Origin: Thermodesulfatator sp.
Lineage (GTDB): Bacteria > Desulfobacterota > Thermodesulfobacteria > Thermodesulfobacteriales > Thermodesulfobacteriaceae
Length of the DNA stretch: 17,078 bases
Direction: 5' to 3'
NCBI GenBank assembly: GCA_026993045.1
Contig: JALWWR010000116.1
Location: 1-17,078, forward strand
Below, one piece after another: positions 1-7,656 of this stretch (position 1 is its first letter; each line of letters begins with the position of its first letter). The notes below the pieces were generated by a model, which was not told where the DNA came from, ran no database searches, and saw only the letters and a list, made by a program, of their open reading frames with translations. Made by a program: the position numbers and the translations under genes.

Positions 1-22
1 ATCCGAGAGGTTTGAAAAATAT

Positions 23-51
23 TTTACTTTTTGATCTTCTTAAACTATAAT
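23..51 (+). promoter_or_regulatory. Predicted sigma-70 promoter of the copper operon
   Basis: A perfect -10 box TATAAT lies at 46-51. A -35-like TTTACT (4 of 6 matches to TTGACA) lies at 23-28, with a 17-base spacer. The surroundings are very A+T-rich. The implied transcript starts near 58 and carries the strong ribosome site AAGGAGG (71-77) before the ATG at 84. No operator such as a CueR or CopY box could be recognised, but the upstream side is cut by the window edge. Confidence 0.6.
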
Positions 52-83
52 AAAAATTTATTAAAAATAAAAGGAGGTTTTAG

Positions 84-467
84 ATGAAGAAAGGATGGTG
101 GTTTTTGATTTTTGCGGTGGCCTTCTGGGCTACGGCGGTCTGGGCTCAGGGTTATGAAAATCGATGGCACCAGCAGAAAATGCAGTCGCAATCGGAGGCC
201 TCACAGGGGCGAGGCATGATGGGCCAGGAGATGATGGGCTGCCCCATGATGATGCCCTCTTCTCCCAAGAAAATTTCCCCCGAGATGCTTCGGGAAAGGG
301 CCCGGATGATGCGAGAGATGGCGCAGGAGATGGAGGCCATGGCCAAGAAAATGGAAGCGGGTAGCGTGAGCCAGGAGGAATGGGATGAGTTTCGGGAAAA
401 GATGCGGGAAAAATGTCGACGCTGCCCTGGACACCGGGGCATGATGATGCCTCACCACAACCAATAG
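84..467 (+). CDS. Secreted Met-rich small protein, probable periplasmic copper binder
   Basis: This 127-residue protein has a Sec-type signal peptide: KK, then a hydrophobic run to about residue 20, with a likely cut after AWA (residue 21). The mature part holds about 19 Met residues, clustered as MM or MMM near 45-57, 75-90 and 120-122, plus Cys53, a CxxC pair (Cys111, Cys114) and a His-containing tail. Residues 63-110 are charged and probably helical. Met/Cys/His clusters of this type bind Cu(I) in periplasmic copper proteins, so a metal chaperone or buffer role is inferred, not shown by homology. It is the first gene of the copper operon, 46 bases before the P-type ATPase, with its own promoter and a consensus ribosome site AAGGAGG seven bases before the ATG. 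It could also be a CpxP/Spy-like metal sensor or chaperone. I do not recognise a named family. Confidence 0.75.
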   Translation: MKKGWWFLIFAVAFWATAVWAQGYENRWHQQKMQSQSEASQGRGMMGQEMMGCPMMMPSSPKKISPEMLRERARMMREMAQEMEAMAKKMEAGSVSQEEWDEFREKMREKCRRCPGHRGMMMPHHNQ

Positions 468-474
468 AACTCCG

Positions 475-498
475 CCTGGGGCGGGCTCCCGCCCCGGG
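475..498 (+). promoter_or_regulatory. G+C-rich intercistronic hairpin
   Basis: Between the Met-rich gene and the ATPase gene lies a near-perfect inverted repeat. The arms at 475-485 and 488-498 are almost wholly G/C, with one G-U pair, and the loop must open to about four bases. No T-run follows; instead the ribosome site GGGAGG (504-509) of the ATPase comes right after. It more likely tunes mRNA stability or relative expression of the two genes than ends transcription. Confidence 0.5.
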
Positions 499-513
499 TA
501 GAAGGGAGGTCCA

Positions 514-2553
514 ATGGTTTCTTCCGAACATCATCACCATGCTCATCACGCTCCCGGCTCTCATAAAACTCACGCCCACGGATCCCACATTTCCCATGGT
601 GATCATCATGGCGGACACTCCCACCACGCTCACATGATAGAGGACTTTAAGCGCCGCTTCTGGGTCTCCCTCTTCCTCACCCTTCCCATCCTCTTCCTTT
701 CCCCGATGATAAGAAAGCTTCTCGGGCTTTCGGCCCCGGCCTTTCCCGGCGACCGCTATCTCCTCTTCGGGCTTTCCTCCGGGGTCTATTTTTACGGGGG
801 CTGGCCCTTTCTCAAAGGGCTTTTCTCCGAGCTTCGCACCCGCCGTCCGGGGATGATGACCCTCATCGCGGTGGCCATCACCACGGCTTACGGTTATAGC
901 TCGCTGGTGACCTTCGGGCTTCCGGGAAAGGTCTTCTTCTGGGAGCTTGCCACCCTGATTGACATCATGCTCCTTGGGCACTGGATTGAGATGCGCTCGG
1001 TACTCGGGGCCTCCCGGGCCCTTGAGGAGCTTGCCCGCCTCATGCCCTCAACGGCTCACCGGCTCCTTCCAAACGGCAAAACCGAAGAGGTTCCTCTTGC
1101 GGATCTGCGCCCCGGAGACCGGGTGCTGGTGCGCCCGGGGGAGAAGATTCCGGCCGACGGCCGGGTGCTGGAGGGGCAGAGCGCGGTAAACGAGGCCGTG
1201 GTGACCGGGGAGTCCCGCCCGGTGGAAAAGAAGCCCGGGGATGAGGTCATCGGCGGGGCCATAAACGGGGAGGGCTCCTTGGTGGTGGAGATCACCCGCA
1301 CCGGGGCGGAGTCCTTTCTTTCCCAGGTCATTGAGTTGGTGCGCCAGGCCCAGGAAAGCAAATCCCGCACCCAGGATCTCGCCAACCGGGCGGCCTTCTG
1401 GCTCACCCTGATCGCCCTCTCCGGCGGGGCCGTCACCTTCCTTATCTGGTGGGCCTTAATGCGCAGGGATCTGGCCTTTGCCCTGGAGCGCACGGTAACG
1501 GTGATGGTCATCACCTGCCCCCATGCCCTGGGGCTTGCCGTGCCCTTGGTGGTGGCGGTCTCCACGGCCCTTGCGGCCAAGCGAGGGCTTCTCATTCGCA
1601 ACCGGGCGGCCTTTGAGCGGGCCCGAAACCTCACCGCGGTGGTCTTTGACAAGACCGGAACCCTTACGGAGGGCCGTTTCGGGGTAACCCGGGTCCTTTC
1701 CTGGGAGGGTCTTTCCCCGGAGGAAGTCCTGCGGCTTGCCGCTTCGGTAGAGACCCATTCCGAACACCCCATCGCCCGGGCCGTGGCCGAGGCCTCTTCC
1801 GAGAAGGACCCGGTGGAAGACTTTAAGGCCCTTCCCGGCCGCGGGGCCCGGGCCAGGGTCTCCGGCCGGGAGGTCCTGGTAGTAAGTCCGGGCTATCTCC
1901 GGGAAAAGGGGTTAAACCCTCCGGAAGAGGCCCTTAAGCTTTCGGCCCAGGGGCAGACGGTGATCTTCGTCCTGGTTGAGGGCCGGCTCGTCGGGGCCAT
2001 CGGTCTTTCCGACCGGGTGCGGCCGGAATCGCGCTCGGCCATAAAGGCCCTTAAGGATCGGGGTATCAGATGTTTCATGCTCACCGGGGATAACGCCCGG
2101 GTGGCCCGGGCGGTGGCCGAGGAACTGGGCCTGGATGAATTCTTCGCCGAGGTCCTGCCGCAAGAAAAGGCCCAAAAGATCCGCGAGGTCAAGGCCCGGG
2201 GCGAGATCGTGGCCATGACCGGCGACGGAGTGAACGACGCCCCGGCCTTAGCCGAAGCGGATGTGGGCATTGCCATCGGGGCCGGAACCGAAGTGGCCAT
2301 TGAGACCGCGGACATCGTTCTGGTGCGCAACAACCCTGAGGATGTGGTGACCATCATTGATCTGGCCCGGGCCACCTACCGCAAGATGCTCCAGAATCTC
2401 TTCTGGGCCACGGGGTACAACGCGGTGGCCATTCCCCTGGCCGCAGGGGTCCTTTACAAATACGGGGTGCTTTTGAGCCCGGCTGTGGGGGCGGTGCTCA
2501 TGTCGCTGAGCACGGTGATCGTGGCCTTAAATGCCCGTCTCCTTAAGGTTTAA
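514..2553 (+). CDS. copB: Copper-exporting P1B-type ATPase, CopB-like (CPH class)
   Basis: This is a 679-residue heavy-metal P-type ATPase of the inner membrane, using ATP to move copper or silver out of the cytoplasm. The first 40 residues hold 17 His (HHHH at 6-9, then many HxH and HH), replacing the usual CxxC domain. Further motifs are actuator TGES at 231-234, the membrane metal site CPH at 335-337, phosphorylation loop DKTGT at 379-383, the HP motif at 418-419, TGDN at 524-527 and GDGVNDAP at 570-577. A YN pair in the next membrane helix (635-636) and MSLST (663-667) fit the P1B-3/CopB class. That class is linked to Cu(II)/Ag(I) rather than the CPC Cu(I) class. Ribosome site GGGAGG at 504-509 supports the ATG at 514. 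The multicopper oxidase follows 12 bases downstream. The symbol means the P-type ATPase CopB, not the outer-membrane CopB. Confidence 0.93.
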   Translation: MVSSEHHHHAHHAPGSHKTHAHGSHISHGDHHGGHSHHAHMIEDFKRRFWVSLFLTLPILFLSPMIRKLLGLSAPAFPGDRYLLFGLSSGVYFYGGWPFLKGLFSELRTRRPGMMTLIAVAITTAYGYSSLVTFGLPGKVFFWELATLIDIMLLGHWIEMRSVLGASRALEELARLMPSTAHRLLPNGKTEEVPLADLRPGDRVLVRPGEKIPADGRVLEGQSAVNEAVVTGESRPVEKKPGDEVIGGAINGEGSLVVEITRTGAESFLSQVIELVRQAQESKSRTQDLANRAAFWLTLIALSGGAVTFLIWWALMRRDLAFALERTVTVMVITCPHALGLAVPLVVAVSTALAAKRGLLIRNRAAFERARNLTAVVFDKTGTLTEGRFGVTRVLSWEGLSPEEVLRLAASVETHSEHPIARAVAEASSEKDPVEDFKALPGRGARARVSGREVLVVSPGYLREKGLNPPEEALKLSAQGQTVIFVLVEGRLVGAIGLSDRVRPESRSAIKALKDRGIRCFMLTGDNARVARAVAEELGLDEFFAEVLPQEKAQKIREVKARGEIVAMTGDGVNDAPALAEADVGIAIGAGTEVAIETADIVLVRNNPEDVVTIIDLARATYRKMLQNLFWATGYNAVAIPLAAGVLYKYGVLLSPAVGAVLMSLSTVIVALNARLLKV

Positions 2554-2565
2554 GGGGGCAAGAAG

Positions 2566-4704
2566 ATGAAAAAGGCTCTTCTCCTTGCCCTGGGAGTCAT
2601 CCTTCTTTGGAGCGTTTGGGCTGCGGCTCGGGTCCGGGAATATCACCTGGTACTTGAGGAGCGCCCGGTCACCATCCGGGGACGCACCATCAAGGCTATG
2701 ACCATAAACGGTCAGATCCCCGGCCCCACTCTTTACTTTGAAGAAGGGGATCTGGCCCGCATTGTGGTGGAAAACCGGATGCCAGAGGAAAGCTCCATCC
2801 ACTGGCACGGAGTCCTGGTGCCCCCGGAGATGGACGGAGTTCCTTATGTGAGTTTCCCGCCCATTGAGCCTGGGACCACCTTCACTTACGAATTCCGCAT
2901 TCGGCAAAGCGGCACCTACTGGTACCACTCGCACACCGGCCTTCAGGAGCAGAGAGGGGTTTACGGGGCCATAGTGATTCGTCCGAAGAAAGAGCGCTTT
3001 CCCGTAGACAGGGACTATGTGGTGGTCCTTTCGGACTGGACCTATCAGAATCCCGACGAGATCCTTCGCACTCTTAAGGCCGGCCGTGAATGGTACAACA
3101 TCAAGAAGGGCACGGCTCAGAGTCTTTTAGGGGCTTTCAAGGTCGGCATGGTGAAACATTTCTTCAAACGTGAACTTTTGCGCATGCCTCCCATGGACCT
3201 TTCAGACATTGCCTACGACGCTTTTCTTATTAATGGTAAACCCGAGGACCACCTTCCCGCCCGTCCCGGAGAAAAGATTCGTTTGCGGATCATAAATGCG
3301 GCGGCCGGGACCAACTTTTACGTGGAGTTTGCGGGCGGTCCCCTGACCATAGTTTCTGCCGACGGCCAGGAAGTACAACCCGTAAAACTCAAGCGATTTC
3401 TGATGGTCATTGCCGAGACCTACGACGTGATCCTTACGGTCCCGGAAGGGGGAGCCTTTGAGTTTCGGGCCACGGCCCAGGACAATTCCGGTCAGGCCTC
3501 GCTCTGGATAGGCAAGGGGCCCAGACACCTGGCCCCGGATATTCCGCCTCCCAATCTTTATCACACCATGGGGAAGGTGACCCTTAAGTCCCTTCTGGCG
3601 GTAAAACCGGAGTCGGCCATGGGGATGTCCGATGCGGCGGTAAAAGCCGGAAAGTTCGACCGGGCGGGGATGATGCCGGGCATGAAGATGGGGCACCGAA
3701 AAATGGTCTTCCATTCCAAATGGGCCCTTGACGGGATGGACCCCCGCCGGCCCTGGCCTCCTTATCGCTTCCTGCGGGCCTTAAAGCCCACCTCTCCTCC
3801 GCCGGGAAAGCCCGTGCGGATCATCCGCCTGACCCTGGACGGGGACATGGAACGCTATGTCTGGTTCATGGGCAAGAAGGCCCTTTCGGAAAGCGATGTC
3901 ATCCGCATCCGGAAGGGAGAGATCGTCCGCATTATCATGGTCAATCGCACCATGATGCACCATCCCATGCATCTTCACGGCCATTTCTTCCGGGTCTTAA
4001 ACGGCCAGGGCCCTTATGCGCCCTGGAAACACACCGTGGACGTGGCTCCTATGAGCACCACGGTGATTGAATTTCCGGCCAACGAGAAGGGAGACTGGTT
4101 CTTTCACTGCCACATCCTTTACCATCTTAAGAGCGGAATGGCCCGGGTGGTGCACTACGAAGGGTATTCCCCTCCGCCGGCGGTGAAAAAGGTACGGCCC
4201 CTGCTCTATGAGGATCACTGGTACGCCTGGGCGGAAGCCACGCTGGCCACCAATATGAGCGAGGGATACCTGAATCTTTCAAGCACCCGGTGGAACTTAA
4301 GGGCGGTATGGGAGATAGGTTGGGAAGGGGTTCCGGAAAGCGAGTCGGAATGGGTCTTTCTGGCGGAACGCTATTTCAACCGTTTCTTTACCCTCTTTGT
4401 GGGTGCGGATCTTCTGGCCAACGAGGAGGATAAGACCCGGGGAGTGGCGGGTTTTACCTATCTTTTACCCCTTAATTTGAGGACCTATTTCTGGGTGGAT
4501 ACCGATGGCGGAACGCGCCTGGGCGTTGAAAAGCACCTGCCGCTTACTCCCAGGCTTTCCCTTGAAGGATATGTGGAGTACGACACCTGGGAGAAGTGGG
4601 AGGGGGAGATAGGTTTTAGTTACGTGCTCAATCGTCGACTAAGTTTCAGGGCCTTCTGGCACTCGGACTATTTCTGGGGGCTGGGGTTTAATCTCTGGTT
4701 TTAA
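2566..4704 (+). CDS. copA: CopA-like multicopper oxidase with C-terminal outer-membrane barrel-like domain
   Basis: This 712-residue protein has a Sec-type signal peptide (1-20) and three cupredoxin domains to about residue 535. All four copper-ligand motifs are present: HWH 79-81, HSH 121-123, HPMHLHGH 466-473 and HCHxxxH 514-520 with axial Met525. A Met/His segment (MMPGMKMGH, 369-377) matches the methionine-rich insert of CopA/PcoA and CueO enzymes, which oxidise Cu(I) in the periplasm. Residues about 545-712 are not cupredoxin. They show alternating aromatic strands, short polar turns and a final Phe, as in outer-membrane barrels, and occupy the place of the separate CopB protein in other operons. 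No twin-arginine motif is seen, unlike typical CopA. It is last in the copper operon, with a GGGGG ribosome site. Its stop overlaps the stop of the opposing kinase gene (TTAA at 4701-4704). The oxidase call is firm; the barrel is inferred from pattern. Confidence 0.92.
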   Translation: MKKALLLALGVILLWSVWAAARVREYHLVLEERPVTIRGRTIKAMTINGQIPGPTLYFEEGDLARIVVENRMPEESSIHWHGVLVPPEMDGVPYVSFPPIEPGTTFTYEFRIRQSGTYWYHSHTGLQEQRGVYGAIVIRPKKERFPVDRDYVVVLSDWTYQNPDEILRTLKAGREWYNIKKGTAQSLLGAFKVGMVKHFFKRELLRMPPMDLSDIAYDAFLINGKPEDHLPARPGEKIRLRIINAAAGTNFYVEFAGGPLTIVSADGQEVQPVKLKRFLMVIAETYDVILTVPEGGAFEFRATAQDNSGQASLWIGKGPRHLAPDIPPPNLYHTMGKVTLKSLLAVKPESAMGMSDAAVKAGKFDRAGMMPGMKMGHRKMVFHSKWALDGMDPRRPWPPYRFLRALKPTSPPPGKPVRIIRLTLDGDMERYVWFMGKKALSESDVIRIRKGEIVRIIMVNRTMMHHPMHLHGHFFRVLNGQGPYAPWKHTVDVAPMSTTVIEFPANEKGDWFFHCHILYHLKSGMARVVHYEGYSPPPAVKKVRPLLYEDHWYAWAEATLATNMSEGYLNLSSTRWNLRAVWEIGWEGVPESESEWVFLAERYFNRFFTLFVGADLLANEEDKTRGVAGFTYLLPLNLRTYFWVDTDGGTRLGVEKHLPLTPRLSLEGYVEYDTWEKWEGEIGFSYVLNRRLSFRAFWHSDYFWGLGFNLWF

Positions 4705-6479
4705 GGCGAGGGGTTTGCCTCTTGGGCGCAACGGAAGCCTACCTCCTCAAAGGCCTCCCAGGGCATGCGTTTTACTGGGGCCAAACCCAAGGTCTGCGAG
4801 GGTTCATGGAGTTTTAGACCGCTTATAAGGACGATCTCGGCCTCAGAGGAAGGAAGAACACTATTTTCCACCCATTCGCCGAAATGGGTGCTAAGCCCCC
4901 GGATCCCGAGGGCATTAGGTTTTAAGTCCATTACGCTTACCGGAAACTCAAAGTGCTTATAAAAATTTCTGGGGACTTCTAGTTGGAGGCCCTTTAACCC
5001 CCGGCCTTCAGTGACGGCGTAAAACCATTCCACTTTAGTGGGAAGTCTTTTTCCGTAATGTCTGGCATAGGCTCGGGCCCCAAGGGCCGTAACCCGCACC
5101 ACCGGACAAGAAGCGTGGATCGGATTTCGAATCAAGAACCTTCCTTCTTCATAGATGATGGGTTCGTAATTTTCACTGACTTTACCTAGATAAAGCCAGA
5201 CTTCGTTACGGTGTTTGACCACCCCGTTTTCCACCCGAATTTGGGAAGAGATCTCGTTGAGAAAGGTTACATATTGATGGTTGGTGACCGGGTGTTCGTC
5301 TAGATAAAAAGGCTTAAGGGTTACGGTTTGGGGCTTAGATTCTAAGAATCCCGGAGGGAGTTTTATCTTCCCTCCGGGAAGAAAGCGCATCACCGCTCCG
5401 TCTGAAGACACCTTTACCGAGGGAAAGTCGCGGGCTAGCTCAGGATAAAGCGTGAGTTGTACTTCCTGGTGTTGTCCGGCGCGCATCTTCTGCCAGAGAT
5501 AGTAAAAAGTCCCTCCCAAGACCAAAAGGACCACCGCGGAAGCCAGGATCAGCCAGAGGGGAGGCCTCAAGCGCACTGCCGAAGGGGGGATCTTTTCCCT
5601 TTTCTGAAGGGCCAGGGCCTCTCTCAGGGCTTCTTCCATCTCCTCTACGCTGGAAAAGCGCCGGTCTGGGTCCTCCTCGGTGGCCTGGCGGATGATGTGA
5701 TCTAGGGCCTTGAAGAAGGGCGTCGGAGTCTCCTTAAGACCTACCTGAGTAAAGGGGCGGGCCGAGGACGGAATCTTTCCCGCTACGGCTTCGAAAAGGA
5801 TCTTTCCCAGGGCGTAGATATCCGCCCGCTGATCAGTGCCCTTCAAATCTACAAACTGTTCCGGGGCCATGTAGGTCGGGGTGCCCTTTATCTCTAAGGA
5901 AGTGGTGATGGACTCGAGCTTTATGGAACGGGCCAGGCCGAAGTCCGCTATCTTGGGGATCTCCCCGTCAAGGAGAATGTTTTCGGGCTTAAGATCCCGG
6001 TGAAAGATGCCCATCTGGTGAATGGTCTTTACCCCTTCAAGCACCGGGAAGAAATATTTTTCAATCCAGGCCCGGGTCTCTTTTTCGGAGGGATAAAAGC
6101 CTTCCTCCCGCATGGTGCTCCGCAGGGTGCGGCCTGGTATATATTCCAGCACGATATATTCCAGCTCTACCGGACCCTCCGGGAGCTCCACCCGGGCCTT
6201 GTCGTAGTCGTAGATCTGGATCACGTTGGGATGCCGGATCTGGACCATAGTCTCTACTTCCTGGCGGAAACGACGCAGGGCGCCCTCCAGTTCCTCGGGA
6301 TCATCGATAAAGGTTTTGAGCCATTCCCGGGAAACGATCTTGAGGGCCACGTCCCTTTTGAGATTTATCTGATGGGCCCGGTAGACCTCGCCCATTCCAC
6401 CCCGGGCAATAAATTCCAAAATCACCCACTTTCCATTAAGAACCGTGCCTATGGGAAGCAGGGGCTGCTCTTTACCCAT
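4701..6479 (-). CDS. Transmembrane Ser/Thr protein kinase with extracytoplasmic FGE-sulfatase-like domain
   Basis: This is a Hanks-type (PknB-like) kinase of 592 residues. The kinase domain (about 10-290) has a glycine loop (GGMG, 27-30), Lys47, Glu74, the catalytic loop HRDLKPEN starting at 160, DFG 179-181 and APE 205-207, so it should be active. One membrane helix (about 308-329) leads to an outer region. Residues about 373-588 match the SUMF1/formylglycine-generating fold (FYLDEHPVTNHQY, GKRLPTKVEWFYA, GFR near the end). The RGGSW segment and the catalytic Cys pair of true enzymes are absent, so it is probably a binding or sensor domain. I chose the ATG at 6479 because AGGAG (6486-6490) sits six bases before it. 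The ATG at 6485 directly abuts that site. The start overlaps the PP2C gene by 8 bases, so the phosphatase and kinase form one transcript. Confidence 0.9.
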   Translation of the reverse strand: MGKEQPLLPIGTVLNGKWVILEFIARGGMGEVYRAHQINLKRDVALKIVSREWLKTFIDDPEELEGALRRFRQEVETMVQIRHPNVIQIYDYDKARVELPEGPVELEYIVLEYIPGRTLRSTMREEGFYPSEKETRAWIEKYFFPVLEGVKTIHQMGIFHRDLKPENILLDGEIPKIADFGLARSIKLESITTSLEIKGTPTYMAPEQFVDLKGTDQRADIYALGKILFEAVAGKIPSSARPFTQVGLKETPTPFFKALDHIIRQATEEDPDRRFSSVEEMEEALREALALQKREKIPPSAVRLRPPLWLILASAVVLLVLGGTFYYLWQKMRAGQHQEVQLTLYPELARDFPSVKVSSDGAVMRFLPGGKIKLPPGFLESKPQTVTLKPFYLDEHPVTNHQYVTFLNEISSQIRVENGVVKHRNEVWLYLGKVSENYEPIIYEEGRFLIRNPIHASCPVVRVTALGARAYARHYGKRLPTKVEWFYAVTEGRGLKGLQLEVPRNFYKHFEFPVSVMDLKPNALGIRGLSTHFGEWVENSVLPSSEAEIVLISGLKLHEPSQTLGLAPVKRMPWEAFEEVGFRCAQEANPSP

Positions 6480-7239
6480 TTCCATCTCCTACCTGAACTA
6501 CGATTACCGTCACGTTGTCCCGTCCTCCCCGCGCCAGAGCCGCCTCCACCAAGAGATCACACACCATGGGGAGAGGGTGGCTTAGAAGGATTTCTCGTAT
6601 CACACGGTGGGGAACCAGGTCATGGAGTCCATCAGTGGAAAGAAGAAAAAGGTCTCCAGGGCGGACATCAATGGCAAAGCAGGCCACCTTTTCATAGCCG
6701 CCGCCCAAGGCCTGGGTGAGAATGTGTCGGTAACGACTAGTGCGGGCCTCTTCCTCGGTCATCTCACCTTCTTCTACCATCTCTTGGACTAGGGTGTCAT
6801 CGGTGGTGAGTTGGGTTAGGCTGCCGGCTCGAAGAAGGTAAATGCGGCTGTCTCCCACATGGGCGACAAACCCGTTCCCTCCTCTGATCACCAGGGCTGA
6901 AAGAGTGGTCCCAAAGCCCTCGCTTTCCGGATGGGTTTCTTCGTAACGCAAAAGTTTCTTCTGGGCCTTTTCTACCGCTTGTTCGAGTCGCTTGAGGAGA
7001 GCTCGGGGATAGAGACGGTAAAGGAGCCTCTCTTTCAGACTCAAAGGGGTAAAATAACTTTCTTTCAAGGCTTCGCATACCAGGCGGCTTGCAAGGTCTC
7101 CAGCGGGGTGTCCGCCCATGCCGTCAGCCACAGCCCAAAGTCTTCCTAACGGAGAAGGCTCATCCACCACCAGATAGTGATCTTCGTTTCTTGGCCGGCG
7201 GAGTCCTACATCCGTGCGAACACAATATTTGGGAGGCAT
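6472..7239 (-). CDS. PP2C-family (PrpC/Stp-like) protein serine/threonine phosphatase
   Basis: This 255-residue cytoplasmic metal-dependent phosphatase has the full PP2C motif set: RPRNED (15-20), VADGMGGH (37-44), GTT (110-112), VGDSR (128-132), STDG (201-204) and GGRDN (238-242). The two-metal-site Asp residues Asp20, Asp39, Asp203 and Asp241 are all present, so it is probably active. It lies directly upstream of, and overlaps, the Ser/Thr kinase gene. Bacterial kinase-phosphatase pairs of this kind usually act on the same targets, and the phosphatase often reverses kinase autophosphorylation. No ribosome site is visible before the ATG, and a predicted -10 box lies only seven bases upstream, suggesting a leaderless transcript. 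Which cell process the pair controls cannot be read from the sequence. Confidence 0.95.
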   Translation of the reverse strand: MPPKYCVRTDVGLRRPRNEDHYLVVDEPSPLGRLWAVADGMGGHPAGDLASRLVCEALKESYFTPLSLKERLLYRLYPRALLKRLEQAVEKAQKKLLRYEETHPESEGFGTTLSALVIRGGNGFVAHVGDSRIYLLRAGSLTQLTTDDTLVQEMVEEGEMTEEEARTSRYRHILTQALGGGYEKVACFAIDVRPGDLFLLSTDGLHDLVPHRVIREILLSHPLPMVCDLLVEAALARGGRDNVTVIVVQVGDGNG

Positions 7240-7246
7240 TTAGCTA

Positions 7247-7275
7247 ATTGTACTGGCAAAGGAAAGAAAAGTCAT
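7247..7275 (-). promoter_or_regulatory. Predicted promoter of the phosphatase-kinase pair
   Basis: On the minus strand a -10-like TACAAT (7252 to 7247) is preceded, after a 17-base spacer, by ATGACT (7275 to 7270; 4 of 6 matches to TTGACA). Transcription would begin near 7240, practically at the ATG at 7239, giving a leaderless message. The rest of the 174-base gap to the divergent operon (7240-7413) holds only weak small hairpins (7326-7350 and 7353-7368) and a weak TAAAAT at 7311-7316 on the + strand. Confidence 0.45.
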
Positions 7276-7413
7276 CCAAACCTGGAACTTAGACTCCTAT
7301 GAAAACGTGCTAAAATCTTTAGACAGCTCCTTAGGAAAAGCAAGGTGAGCCGTCTCCTTTTGGGGAGGATAAGGTAGGTCAAGATTTAAAATTTACAGAT
7401 AAATGGGTGGAGT

Positions 7414-7656
7414 ATGAAACTCAACCGTTTAGCTATCAGCGAAGAAGGTTTCATCTTTGATCCGGAGACTGGTAATAGTTACACCGTGAACGAGACCGGA
7501 TTAAAGGTCCTTAAGGCCCTGCGGGCCGGGCAGAGCCCTTCAGAGATTGCCGAGGCCTTGAGTGAAGAGTTCGAGATCTCGGTTCCAGAAGCCTTACGAG
7601 ATGTAGAGGAATTCTTAGAGAGCCTGAAGCGCTTTCGTCTTTGGGAGGAATCGTGA
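7414..7656 (+). CDS. PqqD-like small protein, probable RiPP recognition element (RRE)
   Basis: This 80-residue protein of the PqqD family (winged-helix fold) opens with the typical beta-hairpin (EEGFIFDPETGNSYTVNETG, about 10-29) and continues with helices (LKVLKALRAGQSPSEIAEAL; FEISVPEALRDVEEFLESL). Family members bind leader peptides of ribosomally made, modified peptides (RiPPs) and present them to enzymes; PQQ and lasso-peptide systems are known examples. No PQQ genes are present here. The gene starts a six-gene operon. Its stop (TGA, 7654-7656) overlaps the GTG start of the ATP-grasp gene, so the two are likely coupled. The ribosome site GGTGG (7406-7410) is weak and close to the ATG. 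The partner peptide may be the N-terminal extension of the decarboxylase two genes on; that link is my inference. Confidence 0.85.
   Translation: MKLNRLAISEEGFIFDPETGNSYTVNETGLKVLKALRAGQSPSEIAEALSEEFEISVPEALRDVEEFLESLKRFRLWEES

Noticed and set aside
475..498. Intercistronic hairpin as a terminator
   Set aside because: No T-run follows and the ATPase ribosome site comes directly after it.
130..981. Long minus-strand open frame of 283 codons over the start of the copper operon
   Set aside because: It lies opposite the Met-rich and ATPase genes, its product is low-complexity Pro/Ser/Gly/Arg, and both opposing genes have clear motifs and ribosome sites. High G+C makes such shadow frames common.
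1056..1772. Minus-strand open frame of 238 codons inside the ATPase gene
   Set aside because: Ser/Arg/Thr-rich product without a recognisable fold, wholly inside a gene with all P-type ATPase motifs.
6480..6485. ATG at 6485 as kinase start
   Set aside because: The AGGAG site directly touches it, leaving no spacing. The ATG at 6479 has six bases.
6000..6719. Plus-strand open frame of 239 codons opposite kinase and phosphatase
   Set aside because: It overlays conserved kinase and PP2C motifs and has no ribosome site or family likeness.
7403..7417. Four-codon upstream frame (ATG at 7403) overlapping the PqqD-like start as ATGA
   Set aside because: Could be a coupling device, but such short frames arise by chance and no strong ribosome site precedes it.
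7641..7652. TTG start for the ATP-grasp gene, adding four residues
   Set aside because: It would place the GGGAGGA ribosome site within the coding region. GTG at 7653 has correct spacing and gives the usual N-terminal strand.
7414..7656. PQQ biosynthesis
   Set aside because: Only a PqqD-like gene is present; no pqqA, pqqB, pqqC or pqqE-like gene is in the window.
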